Of a DNA stretch of 49,123 nt, positions 29,464-37,904 are shown one piece after another. Both the position numbers and the translations under genes were made by a program. This DNA is from Candidatus Krumholzibacteriia bacterium (GTDB lineage Bacteria; Krumholzibacteriota; Krumholzibacteriia; WVZY01; JAKEHA01): contig JAOUHG010000024.1 of the NCBI GenBank assembly GCA_029865265.1, positions 1 to 49,123 on the forward strand, in the 5' to 3' direction. Each line of letters starts with the position of its first letter. Within the stretch, counting starts at the first letter, position 1. The notes under the pieces were generated by a model. That model saw only the letters and a program-made list of their open reading frames with translations, was not told where the DNA came from and searched no databases.

Positions 29464-30248
29464 CCGCCGGATCCCCGCTTCAGTTCGCCGAGTTCGCCCG
29501 GCGGATCCAGTTGCGACGCATCCGGTCCGACCGCGGTCGAACCCGGTGTTTCCGGAGCCATGATCTCGATGATCACCGAGCGCTGGTGGGCGTACTCCAC
29601 GTCGCCCGGGCGCAGCCACTTGCCGCCCAGGTGGGCGGCGTCGTTCCAGCTGATCTTGGAGAAGTGACGGGGGCGCGGACCCTGGCGCGCGGGATCCCAC
29701 TCGAACACGCCGGGCACGTCCTTGAGCATGATGCAACGCGCGGCACCCAGTTCGGCCGCGAGGAAGATGGCGGTGAGATCCGAGCCGCCGCGTCCGAGGA
29801 CATTGGGACGCCCGTCGGCGCCGCAGCCGATGAAGCCGGGGAACACCACCACGCGGTTCTCCCGGAACGCGTCGCGAAACGCGCGCGCGTTGACCGCCGC
29901 CGGTGTGGCGTCGAGCGGCGACCCGCTGCACACAAAGGAAACGTCCCACGGCATGCGCGCCGTCGCCTCCACACCGGCGCCCTGCAGCGCCAGCGCGAGT
30001 TCGGTGGTGGTCTGCATCTCGCCCAGGCCCAGGTAGAACGCGAACGTGTCCGGATCCGGTTGCGGGCAGCGGTCGAGGGCCTTGTTCTGCAGCGCGTCGG
30101 TCTGATTCTTGAACGCCGACACGACGGCCACCACGCGGTCGTACGACGCCAGGTAGCGCGACACCTCGCGCACGGCGATGGGCATGGCGCCTTCGTCGGT
30201 CAGGACCGAGCCGCCAATTTTGAGTATTACAAGGGACTGCGAGGGCAT
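29460..30248 (-). CDS. Aspartate-kinase-like amino acid kinase, no ACT domain
   Basis: The 262-residue protein has the amino acid kinase fold: SLVILKIGGSVLTDEG (phosphate loop), AVVSAFKNQTDAL, GLGEMQTTTELALALQGAG, VVVFPGFIG and LGRGGSDLTAIFLAAELGA, then LKDVPGVFEWDP. The last three are typical of aspartate kinases, and the 4-base overlap with asd supports that role (aspartate to aspartyl phosphate). Standard LysC proteins have about 400 residues or more with two ACT domains for lysine/threonine control; none is present here, and the KIGGS start is closer to other family branches. ATG at 30248 is 9 bases after a T-tract with a hairpin, and no ribosome site is seen. Confidence 0.75.
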   Translation of the reverse strand: MPSQSLVILKIGGSVLTDEGAMPIAVREVSRYLASYDRVVAVVSAFKNQTDALQNKALDRCPQPDPDTFAFYLGLGEMQTTTELALALQGAGVEATARMPWDVSFVCSGSPLDATPAAVNARAFRDAFRENRVVVFPGFIGCGADGRPNVLGRGGSDLTAIFLAAELGAARCIMLKDVPGVFEWDPARQGPRPRHFSKISWNDAAHLGGKWLRPGDVEYAHQRSVIIEIMAPETPGSTAVGPDASQLDPPGELGELKRGSGG

Positions 30249-30257
30249 GTTGGATTC

Positions 30258-30283
30258 AAAAAAAAGGGACGGTTTCCCCGCCC
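30258..30283 (-). terminator. Terminator-like hairpin in the kinase-asd leader
   Basis: On the minus strand GGGCGG and CCGTCC pair (one G-U) around a 5-base loop and are followed after one C by eight T. The T-run ends 9 bases before the kinase ATG. The position, in front of an amino-acid biosynthesis operon rather than behind a gene, suggests transcription attenuation. Confidence 0.5.
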
Positions 30284-30580
30284 GGGAAGGCCGGTCACAC
30301 CCGGCCCGGCGGGGGCAGCAAGAAACGTGCAACCTGGTGCGCCGGCACGATCTTTGGGCGCCGATCCAGCCGGTCAGCGGGTTCGCGCCGGCCCGCCGGT
30401 CAACAAGCGGTTGTGGTGTCGGGGGATGGGCGCGCGACCCGATTCCGGTCGCGCACCCGCGGCCCCGGCAACCCCTGCCGGGCGCGATCGACCGCACCGG
30501 AGAAACTTGGCCAAAGTTCCCATGCGCCGGGTAATCCGGCGCGCATCCGGGGGGACCGCTTCAGCCCGCCGTGATCGAAT
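30284..30580. other. GC-rich divergent intergenic region
   Basis: This stretch lies between the kinase-asd operon and the SDR gene. It contains many short GC inverted repeats. I could not match it to a known riboswitch class, found no convincing promoter for the kinase operon in it, and see no coding signal on either strand. It is long enough for a structured leader RNA. Confidence 0.5.
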
Positions 30581-30610
30581 TTGACCGCCCCGGGGCCGTC
30601 CGCATAGTAT
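30581..30610 (+). promoter_or_regulatory. Promoter of the SDR gene, likely leaderless
   Basis: TTGACC (30581-30586) and TAGTAT (30605-30610) are 18 bases apart. The ATG at 30618 follows 7 bases after the -10, so the transcript should begin at or next to the start codon. Confidence 0.6.
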
Positions 30611-30617
30611 CCGCTAC

Positions 30618-31430
30618 ATGAAGGACTTCCTCAAGCGGAACCTCCTGGGCGGGGGAGGACCCCCGGCCCGTGGCGAGCGGTTCCGCGGGAAGGTGGTGGT
30701 GGTGACCGGCGCCAGCGCCGGCATCGGCCTGGCCACGGCGGTGGCGTTCGCCGCCGAGGGGGCCAGCGTGGCCCTGCTCGCGCGCCGCGAGAAGGAGGGC
30801 AACGACGCCCTGGAGCGCGTGCGCCGCGCGGGCGGCGAGGAAGCCCGCCCCATGTTCGTGCAGACCGATGTCGCGGACACCGCCCAGGTGCAGGCGGCAT
30901 TCGCGGCCATCCGCGACGCCTTCGGGCGCGTGGACGCGGCCTTCAACAATGCCGGCGCCATGCACAAGGGCGCGCCCATGGCCGCGCTGGGCGAAGACGA
31001 CTTCGACCGCGTCATGGCGGTGAACGTCAAGGGCGTGTGGCTGTGCATGCGCGAGGAGATCGCGCTCATGGAGCAGAACGCCCCCAAACACGGCGCGGCC
31101 ATCGTCAACATGGCCAGCATGTCGGGCGTGGTGGGGGTGGCGCGGCTCGCTTCGTACACCGCCAGCAAGTACGCCGTCATCGGTCTCACCAAGAGCGCCG
31201 CGCTCGACTACGCGACGGCGGGAATCCGCATCAATGCGCTGTGTCCGGGCTACGTGCGCACGGACATGACGCGTCCTGTGCCCGACGAGCGGGTGAAGCA
31301 GCGCGTTCCCGTGGGCTACATGTCGGAACCGGAAGAGATGGCAGCCGCCGTGCTGTGGATGTGTTCCGACGAGGCCCGCTACCTGGTGGGCCACGCCATG
31401 GTCATCGACGGTGGCGTGACCGCCGGTTGA
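30618..31430 (+). CDS. Short-chain dehydrogenase/reductase
   Basis: The 270-residue classical SDR has the cofactor motif TGASAGIG at residues 30-37, NNAG, the catalytic Ser in MASMSG, YTASK with catalytic Tyr and Lys, and PGYVRTDM. It reduces or oxidises a hydroxyl/carbonyl group of unknown substrate using NAD(P). The short N-terminal extension (MKDFLKRNLLGGGGPPARGE) before the fold is unusual but includes a possible amphipathic helix. The ATP-grasp-like gene follows 58 bases later. No ribosome site is present, as expected from the leaderless promoter. Confidence 0.92.
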   Translation: MKDFLKRNLLGGGGPPARGERFRGKVVVVTGASAGIGLATAVAFAAEGASVALLARREKEGNDALERVRRAGGEEARPMFVQTDVADTAQVQAAFAAIRDAFGRVDAAFNNAGAMHKGAPMAALGEDDFDRVMAVNVKGVWLCMREEIALMEQNAPKHGAAIVNMASMSGVVGVARLASYTASKYAVIGLTKSAALDYATAGIRINALCPGYVRTDMTRPVPDERVKQRVPVGYMSEPEEMAAAVLWMCSDEARYLVGHAMVIDGGVTAG

Positions 31431-31488
31431 ATTGCCGCGGCGCCCGCGGCGTGTGCAGTCCCATACGAACCCGAAAGACATTCCAACC

Positions 31489-32382
31489 GTGAGCGACACA
31501 TTGTTCAGCAAGCTTCCCGCACGGAAGATCGCCGTGCTGTTTCACGAACGTGACCAGCACCGCAACCCGTCCGCCTACCTGGTCCACCACCTTGCCGGGT
31601 TCTGGAAGGAAGACGGGCACGAGGTCATCTACCTGTACGGGACCCGGCGCTTCGTGCCGGCCGACATCGTGCTGGTCCACGTCAACCTCTCGGTGGTGCC
31701 CGACGCGTACCTCGAGTTTGCGTCGCGCTATCCCATTGTGCTCAACGGCCGCATCCGCGACATCCGCAAGTCGACCTTCAGCAGCAACCTGGTGCGCCCC
31801 GGCGACGCGTGGGAAGGGCCGGTGATCGTCAAGTCGGACTTGAACTACGCCGGTGCGCCGGAGCGCGCGTTGCAGCGCACGCGGCTCGAGCAGCGCTGGC
31901 GCGTCCTGCGCGCGGTGCGGCGGCGCGTCGATCACCTGCGCGGGGCGTCCGCGCCCTTCGGCGAGTCGTTCGACTACCAGATCTTCGACCGCGCGGCGGA
32001 CGTGCCGCCGCGGTTCTTCGCCGACCGCCACGTGATCGTGGAGAAGTTCCGTCCCGAGCTGGAAGACGGCCTCTACCACGTGCGCATCTACATGTTCCTG
32101 GGCGACCGCTGGTCGTGCACGCGCGTTGGCACCCGCAAGCCGGTGGTGAAATCGGAGCCGGACGCGCGCACCGAAACGGTGGAACCCTCGCCGGAAGTGG
32201 TGGCGTGGCGCCAGGAACTGGGCCTCGACTACGGCAAGCTGGACTACGTGGTGAACGACGGCGAGGTGGTGCGGCTGGACATCAACAAGACCACCGGCGC
32301 GTCGACCTACATGGACGACGAGACGCGGCGGCGCAATCGCCGCCGGCAGGCCGAGGGACTGTACTCCTACTTCTCAGCCTGA
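31489..32382 (+). CDS. ATP-grasp-like protein
   Basis: The 297-residue protein resembles RimK/ATP-grasp ligases in layout. An N-terminal alpha/beta domain (KIAVLFHERDQHRNPSAYLV) is followed by GPVIVKSDLNYAG (ATP-binding lysine region), HVIVEKFRPE and, at the end, LDYGKLDYVVNDGEVVRLDI followed by NKTTG, which carries the acidic-Asn metal motif (D-x-N-K). Such enzymes join a carboxylate to an amine or thiol with ATP. The substrate is unknown. The GTG at 31489 is chosen by the position of the first conserved strand; no clear ribosome site is seen. It overlaps the convergent PvcA-like gene by 9 bases. Confidence 0.72.
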   Translation: MSDTLFSKLPARKIAVLFHERDQHRNPSAYLVHHLAGFWKEDGHEVIYLYGTRRFVPADIVLVHVNLSVVPDAYLEFASRYPIVLNGRIRDIRKSTFSSNLVRPGDAWEGPVIVKSDLNYAGAPERALQRTRLEQRWRVLRAVRRRVDHLRGASAPFGESFDYQIFDRAADVPPRFFADRHVIVEKFRPELEDGLYHVRIYMFLGDRWSCTRVGTRKPVVKSEPDARTETVEPSPEVVAWRQELGLDYGKLDYVVNDGEVVRLDINKTTGASTYMDDETRRRNRRRQAEGLYSYFSA

Positions 32383-33354
32383 CGCGGGCGCCGTGTCGAC
32401 CGGCTCCGCGTAGGTGACGTGCGCGATGGCGGCGGGGAGCAGCTGTGGGAAGCGCAACTGCGTTCGCCGGTAGCGGTCCACGTTGCGGCTGGTGAGCAGA
32501 ACGGGGCGCAGCACCCCCTTGTCGTTGGGGCTGATGGCCACCTCTCCCACCTGCGTCCGCGAATCGCCCCCCGGAAACGGCCGGAACCCCAGCGTGCCCC
32601 CGGTGGCGCGCTGCGTCATGCGCACCCCGCGCACCACGTCCGCCAGGTGACGCTCGGTCATTTCTCCCGCCTGGCTGTAGCGCGCGATTCTCTCCAGCGC
32701 CTCGGCATCGTCGCACGCGCGCCCCAGGAAACGCCGCACGTTCTCCAGGTCCTGCGGCGAGGGCGACAGCGCGGCCACGTCCCGCGCCAGCCGCGCGCGG
32801 TCGATCGCATAGCCGGACAGGTCGAACGTCTCGGACTCCACCAGCGCTTCCACGCGCGCTCCCATGCCGGTCTCGTCGATCAGGCGGCGGAGCGCACCCA
32901 CATAGACCATCGTATCGGCGACGGGAATGTCGTTGGTCACGAGGCCGCAGACGTTGTCGATGACCAGGGTGAAGTGCGCGCCAGGCGGGTAGATCTCGGA
33001 CACGCGATTGCCAAAGGCGCCGATCTGGGAGAGGATGCACAATTCGGAGAACCCCACGCGGAACACCAGACCGGTATCCTGCGGTTCGATGCTCGCGTGG
33101 TAGCCGGCGCCGATGTCGTAGTAGAAGCGCACCGCTTCGCCGGCGCGGATGTTGCCGGCCAGCAGATCGACGGTGGCGTCTCGGAAGGGTGCGGTGCGGC
33201 CCCGGCTCAGGTAGCAGAACTCGCGGCTGGTGAGGATGGTGAAGATCTCGCCGGCGAGGGCATCCGCGTCGCCGGTCGCCATGCGCGCGGCGGGTGGCGC
33301 CGCGCGCAGGCGTTCCATGATCTTCGCGATGTACTCGGCGACGGGATCGTTCAT
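32374..33354 (-). CDS. PvcA/DIT1-like protein (possible isonitrile synthase relative)
   Basis: I assign this 326-residue protein tentatively. Its central part, with FSELCILSQIG, EIYPPGAHFTLVIDN and a following LVTNDIPVADTMVYVGALRR, has the order and spacing of the DIT1/PvcA family (LPxLAE, then IYPPGA, then a DGRVFSDLVG-like strand and a helix). The N-terminal region, with EIFTILTSREFCYLSRG and AGEAVRFYYDIG, also matches that layout. Known members turn the amino group of Tyr or Trp into an isonitrile, or are dityrosine enzymes. Some family residues differ (IDN instead of SDG), so the reaction may too. The gene follows transketolase by 48 bases on the same strand. No partner oxygenase is next to it. 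Confidence 0.5.
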   Translation of the reverse strand: MNDPVAEYIAKIMERLRAAPPAARMATGDADALAGEIFTILTSREFCYLSRGRTAPFRDATVDLLAGNIRAGEAVRFYYDIGAGYHASIEPQDTGLVFRVGFSELCILSQIGAFGNRVSEIYPPGAHFTLVIDNVCGLVTNDIPVADTMVYVGALRRLIDETGMGARVEALVESETFDLSGYAIDRARLARDVAALSPSPQDLENVRRFLGRACDDAEALERIARYSQAGEMTERHLADVVRGVRMTQRATGGTLGFRPFPGGDSRTQVGEVAISPNDKGVLRPVLLTSRNVDRYRRTQLRFPQLLPAAIAHVTYAEPVDTAPASG

Positions 33355-33402
33355 TCCGCGTCCCGGTAGCGATGCCCTCGGCGGCGGCCGGTCATCGCGG
33401 CG

Positions 33403-35784
33403 TCAGCCGTCCAGCTTCCCGAGCAGGTCCTTCGCCTTCTTGAGGCGCTGCGGGCGATCCTTCGCAAAGCGGCGGATGCCTTCCAGGATCCACTTCGGTG
33501 AGAGGTGCGCCTCTTCGACCACCTCGTCCACCGAGCCACCGGTGCGCCAGCGGTTGTCCCAGTCCGAAGAGAGGGTGTAGTCGGCGCCGACACCCGCGTC
33601 GAGCCAGTCGCCCATTAGACGCCGCGCGCGGTTGGTGACCGCCATGGCATCCATGCGCTCGTGTGCGGGGTAGACCGACTCGCGGTAGGCCGCGTCCTGC
33701 AGCGCAAACAGCTGCGGGCTGATGGCCGCCACGATCTTCACGTTGAGCCCCTCTTCGTCCAGCCTGGGGAGCACCTTGAGCATGTTGTTGGTGGTCGACG
33801 TGCCCTGCACCAGCACCACGCCCATCCTGGGTGCGCCCTTCTTGTAGGGACGAATCACGTACGCGCCGCGGGCCGCCTCGAAGTGCGAGTCCATGCCCAG
33901 CTTCTCGCGGTCCGGAATCTCCACGGCGGGGCGTGTGAGGTGCAGCGCGATGATGGGCGCGCCGGTCTTGAGCGCGGCCGCGATGACCACCGGCACTTCG
34001 TTGTACTCCCACGGGTGCACGTCGATCACGTGCCCGTCGGGGAAGAGTTGCGTCACCCCCGGTGCGAAGATCCCGAAGTGCGTGCGCGAATCCTCCGCGG
34101 TCTCGGGACCGCTGTGGCCCGCCACCCACAGCACCTTGCCCACCTTGAGCTGCGAGTCCTGCGCCATCTGGCTGAAGAGCCGCATGGGGCCGTACTTGAG
34201 GTACACGAACGACCCGTAGGTGGAACAGGTGCCGTAGAAGCCGTTGTAGTCCTCCAGCGGCGTGCGCGAGAAGTTGACCGACGCGAGGCCGCACGAGATG
34301 CCCGCGTTGGCAAACTCGGTGATGCCCTGCGGCAGCAGCGAACCCTCGGGGTTGGTGTCGCGGTTGTACCAGCCGTAGCCCTTGCTGTTGCCGAAATCCT
34401 TCGCGAACCCGGAGATGTTGGTGGAATCCGCGAGGTCGGCGCTCATGGCCATGAACAACGGCCGCCCGTAGTTCTCGCGGCACCATGCGTTGACCCACGC
34501 GCCCCATTTGGCCAGTGCGGCGCGGTTGGGCTGCTTGTCGCCGGGCCTGGCCCACATCTCCGCGGGGTACTTGCGGAAATCGGTGAGCGCGGGGTCGCCG
34601 GCTGGATTCTTCGACACGTCGAAACGGAAGGTGGAGATCTCCTCCGGCACCGAGTCGCCCAGCTCGATGAGCCGCTCGCTGACGTACTCCACCAGCGCCT
34701 TGTCGGCGCGGATCACGTCGGCCACCATCTTGAGGTTGGCGCGCGCCTGCTCCTTGATGGCGGCGGCGTCGCTGGGCGCCGCCTCGCCGAAGCCCTCGAA
34801 CTTGACGCCGTACTTCTCCATGAACGGTTTCTTGGTGTTCCAGAACAGCTCGCTGTTCATGGCGTGCGGGCTGCCGTGCGACTTGTTGTCGTACTTGAGG
34901 TACTCGCGGCCCTTGCGCGTGCGCATGAACATCATGCTGGGGCGCTTTTCCGGATCGGAAGCGAAGGCCATCTCCAGCATGGCGCGGGTCACGTCGGCCC
35001 AGTCGCTGCCGTTCTTTGCCTCCACCACGCGCCATCCGCGCGAGCCGAACCAGTCGCGCGGGCTGCCGTACACGAACGACGAGAACGCGTTGTCGTCGAT
35101 GCCGAAGTCGTTCCAGTCGATGATGTAGTGCAGGTTGTTGAGCCCGAGCCCGTACGCGGAGTTGAGCGTTTCGTGCACGCCGCCCGGGGTGAGGCCGCCC
35201 TCGCCCTCGATGGCGAACACCTTCACGCCCTCGGCGCCGGCGCGCTTGAGCGCAAACGCCTGGCCCGCCGCCGGCGGTGAACCATGACCCGACGGGCCGG
35301 TGTTGGCCTTGAAGAAGAGCGTCTTGCCCTCCATCTCGGCGTGCCCGGGCAGGCCGCCGTTACGGCGGAACTCCAGCAGGTCCTCCCACCACACCATGCG
35401 GTCCTCGGGGATGAAGTAGCGCTTGTCTTTGGTCTGCTCGAACTTGATGCGCAGTGTCTCCGCCAGCACGGGGAGTGTCGCGTAGACCAGCGGCGCGGTG
35501 TGTCCCGCCACCAGCGCAAAGCGGTCGCCGAATGCCTTTTCCGGGTGGCGGATGTCCCAGCGCATGGCGCCGCTCATCAGCATGGTGAGCATGGCGTGCA
35601 CCTTGGAGCGCGAACCGCCGGGGTGACCGCTCTGCCGGTAGTTCAGCATGAGGTCGATGTACTGGTCGATGCAGTCCTTGAGTTTCTCCCAGTGGGGAAA
35701 CTGCTCGGACTGCTGCCGGAAAGCCTGTTCGATGTCGTGAATGGAGCCGGGCTGTGCGCCCTTATGACGTTGATCGACTGCCAT
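33403..35784 (-). CDS. tkt: Transketolase
   Basis: The 793-residue thiamine-diphosphate enzyme has SGHPGGSRSKVHAMLTMLMS, the cofactor region VFAIEGEGGLTPGG, HYIIDWNDFGIDD, a central pyrimidine domain (ISGFAKDFGNSKGYGWYNRD, QGITEFANAGISCGLASVNF) and a C-terminal transketolase domain. It moves two-carbon units between sugar phosphates. It is longer than common TktA (about 660), as in a divergent branch of bacterial transketolases that includes pyruvate dehydrogenase E1-like features; sugar specificity is therefore inferred. The ATG at 35784 has AAGGA upstream, and a very good promoter lies at 35831-35859. Confidence 0.88.
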   Translation of the reverse strand: MAVDQRHKGAQPGSIHDIEQAFRQQSEQFPHWEKLKDCIDQYIDLMLNYRQSGHPGGSRSKVHAMLTMLMSGAMRWDIRHPEKAFGDRFALVAGHTAPLVYATLPVLAETLRIKFEQTKDKRYFIPEDRMVWWEDLLEFRRNGGLPGHAEMEGKTLFFKANTGPSGHGSPPAAGQAFALKRAGAEGVKVFAIEGEGGLTPGGVHETLNSAYGLGLNNLHYIIDWNDFGIDDNAFSSFVYGSPRDWFGSRGWRVVEAKNGSDWADVTRAMLEMAFASDPEKRPSMMFMRTRKGREYLKYDNKSHGSPHAMNSELFWNTKKPFMEKYGVKFEGFGEAAPSDAAAIKEQARANLKMVADVIRADKALVEYVSERLIELGDSVPEEISTFRFDVSKNPAGDPALTDFRKYPAEMWARPGDKQPNRAALAKWGAWVNAWCRENYGRPLFMAMSADLADSTNISGFAKDFGNSKGYGWYNRDTNPEGSLLPQGITEFANAGISCGLASVNFSRTPLEDYNGFYGTCSTYGSFVYLKYGPMRLFSQMAQDSQLKVGKVLWVAGHSGPETAEDSRTHFGIFAPGVTQLFPDGHVIDVHPWEYNEVPVVIAAALKTGAPIIALHLTRPAVEIPDREKLGMDSHFEAARGAYVIRPYKKGAPRMGVVLVQGTSTTNNMLKVLPRLDEEGLNVKIVAAISPQLFALQDAAYRESVYPAHERMDAMAVTNRARRLMGDWLDAGVGADYTLSSDWDNRWRTGGSVDEVVEEAHLSPKWILEGIRRFAKDRPQRLKKAKDLLGKLDG

Positions 35785-35830
35785 GGATGGATCCTTCCCG
35801 GATGGGACGAGTGGTGCGACCTGTGCCGCA

Positions 35831-35859
35831 AGATTAGCGCGCCCGGCGGCCGGTGTCAA
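35831..35859 (-). promoter_or_regulatory. Strong sigma70-like promoter of the transketolase gene
   Basis: On the minus strand a perfect TTGACA (35859-35854) and TAATCT (35836-35831) are separated by exactly 17 bases. The leader to the ATG at 35784 would be about 40 bases. Confidence 0.75.
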
Positions 35860-35901
35860 ACATCCGGGACCGGGCGTTGGCGGGGGATATCTGTCCGGGG
35901 C

Positions 35902-36750
35902 TCAGAAGTTGCGCGATAAGGTGACGCCGCGGCGGCCGTCGTGAAAGTCGACGCCGAGGTGCCATTCGCGCCCGTCGCGCGGCTCGCCACCGTCGTGCGT
36001 GGAGATGACCTGCCGGGCGCAACCGACGCCCAGCAACGCGCCCACGGCGACGTCGGACAGCCAGTGCGCGCCCAGGACGATGCGCGAGTAGCCCATGGCG
36101 GTTGCGGAGCCGTAGGCGAGAACCGGCACGATGCCGTGGGACGGGTACTGGTGCGCGAATACGGTGGCCACGGCGAAGGCGCTGGAGGTGTGCCCCGAGG
36201 GGAACGACAGGAAACCCCGTCCGGGAATGCCGTCGTCGTCCGCGAAGGCGCCCGGGCCGGCCCAGTCGCCCGCGTACTCGTGGGCCTCGCGCGGCCGCTC
36301 GCGCCCCGCGGCCCACTTGAGCGCGCCGGTCCACACGCCGGAAGTAATGATGGCTTCGGTGAGCATCATGCTGGTTTGCCGCTCCCGCGCCGAGTCCGTC
36401 ACCAGGCCCACCAGTCCGATGCCGGCCACCAGCGCCACCGTGTTGCGGGCCGTGGGGAGGTCCGAGATCCAGCGCGCGGGTTCGTGCAGACCGTTGTCCG
36501 CGATGAACGAGGGGGAGGCCAGCGCGTCGCGGGTCATCGGGTCGAGGACCACCAGCGCTGCGATCCCCGCGAGGCCCAGCGAGAAGCGGGCCGGGTCGTT
36601 GCGGGCGAGCTGGAACGGGTAGCCGGCCTGGGCGGAGAACTCACCGGCCAGGCGACCGGCAAAGGAAGCCAGGTCGGCGCAGGCGGAGCCCGGCGCGAGA
36701 CCGGCGAGGGCGCATGCAAGGCACGCCGCCCGAAGGCGAAATGTCGTCAC
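35902..36750 (-). CDS. PAP2 superfamily phosphatase, exported
   Basis: The 282-residue protein starts at GTG 36750 with a signal sequence (TTFRLRAACLACALAGLAPGSACA). The phosphatase motifs are in order: KWAAGRERP (motif 1), FPSGHTSSAFA (motif 2 with the catalytic His) and SRIVLGAHWLSDVAVG (motif 3). Several hydrophobic helices surround them. Relatives dephosphorylate lipid phosphates such as undecaprenyl diphosphate or phosphatidic acid at the periplasmic face. It lies 114 bases after the polyprenyl diphosphate synthase gene on the same strand, which makes a polyprenyl substrate attractive. Confidence 0.87.
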   Translation of the reverse strand: MTTFRLRAACLACALAGLAPGSACADLASFAGRLAGEFSAQAGYPFQLARNDPARFSLGLAGIAALVVLDPMTRDALASPSFIADNGLHEPARWISDLPTARNTVALVAGIGLVGLVTDSARERQTSMMLTEAIITSGVWTGALKWAAGRERPREAHEYAGDWAGPGAFADDDGIPGRGFLSFPSGHTSSAFAVATVFAHQYPSHGIVPVLAYGSATAMGYSRIVLGAHWLSDVAVGALLGVGCARQVISTHDGGEPRDGREWHLGVDFHDGRRGVTLSRNF

Positions 36751-36864
36751 GAAAGTGATCCTGTCCGCAGGGGATCCGAAAAGGCTGGTACGACAATTAT
36801 GCGGGACGGCCGCGGCCTGCGCAAGGCCCGGATTGGCGCCCCCGCGGGGGGGCAATCGGGACGA

Positions 36865-37887
36865 TCAGGAAGCCGCGCGCCGCGAGAACTCGGTGAAATT
36901 CTCCACCTGGTGGGCGGAGTAGGCGCGCAGGTCGACCACGATTCCGGCCAGGAGGTCCCGGGCGGGCGAGGCCGCGAAGCGCGCCAGGGTGTCGTCGGCG
37001 CGGGTGAGATGGCGTTCGATGGCCTGGTGGGTCTGCGCGATGGTGTCGTACTCGTGGCACAGGTCCACGATGAAACGCTCGTTTTCCGGGTTGAAGTCCG
37101 CGGACTCGATGATCTGCACCAGCCGCTCGCGGTGCCCGTCCTTGAGCGCGTCCAGCACGCGGATCATGGGCAGCGCCAGGTAGCCGTTGCGCAGGTCGCA
37201 GTCGAACGACTTCTGCGGGTTGTCGAGCATGTCGTCGAGGTCGTCGATCATCTGGAAGGCCATGCCCAGGTTCCAGCCGAAGTGTCCCAGCGAGTCCGCG
37301 TACCCCGAGCCGGAGGCAATTGCGCCCGCCTTGCACGCCAGTGCGAACAGCGACGCGCTCTTCTCGGAGATGATCTCGTAGTACTGCGCCTCGTTCAGGG
37401 AGAAGTCGTACTTGTGGGTGGTTTCCAGGCTCTCTCCGCGCACCAGCACGCGCAGCGTGCGGATGAACTCCGGCATCGCCTCGGGCGCGCCGCTCTTCTG
37501 CACCAGGTCCAGCGCCTCGGCGAGCGCGAAGTCCCCCGTCAGCACCGACGCATAGTTGCCGTACTTGAGTCTTGCCGACAACTTGGTGCGGCGCATGTCC
37601 ACCTGGTCGATGACGTCGTCGTGGAACAGCGTGGCCAGGTGCACCAGTTCCACAGCGCCCGCCAGCTTGATGAGCGCGTCGTCCATCTGTTCGATGTCGC
37701 CGCCGTCGGGCGCCTTGGCCGACAGCACCACCAGGATGGGGCGCAGGCGCTTGCCGCCGTTGTTGAAGCTCTCCAGCGCAATGTTGGCCTCGCGCAGCTG
37801 GTTGTCGCGGATGCGGTCCACCACCAGCGCGTTGCAGCGGTCGATGATGTCGCGGAGCACATCGTACTTCTTGAGCGCGTGGATCAT
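36865..37887 (-). CDS. Polyprenyl diphosphate synthase
   Basis: The 340-residue enzyme has both aspartate-rich motifs of trans-prenyltransferases: HDDVID (Asp90, Asp91, Asp94) and, near residue 215, MIDDLDDM. GGKRLRPILVVLS precedes the first motif, as usual. It extends isoprenoid chains from IPP; the chain length is not predictable, but such proteins often supply quinone side chains. The last 100 residues extend beyond the common fold. It begins 17 bases after the regulator gene, so they form one transcription unit. Confidence 0.92.
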   Translation of the reverse strand: MIHALKKYDVLRDIIDRCNALVVDRIRDNQLREANIALESFNNGGKRLRPILVVLSAKAPDGGDIEQMDDALIKLAGAVELVHLATLFHDDVIDQVDMRRTKLSARLKYGNYASVLTGDFALAEALDLVQKSGAPEAMPEFIRTLRVLVRGESLETTHKYDFSLNEAQYYEIISEKSASLFALACKAGAIASGSGYADSLGHFGWNLGMAFQMIDDLDDMLDNPQKSFDCDLRNGYLALPMIRVLDALKDGHRERLVQIIESADFNPENERFIVDLCHEYDTIAQTHQAIERHLTRADDTLARFAASPARDLLAGIVVDLRAYSAHQVENFTEFSRRAAS

Positions 37888-37904
37888 TCGGTTTTTCTCT
37901 TTTC

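Noticed and set aside
30284-30580. Riboswitch (lysine, SAM or cobalamin) before the kinase-asd operon
   Set aside because: I compared both strands with the conserved cores I know and found no match; only the terminator-like hairpin is reported.
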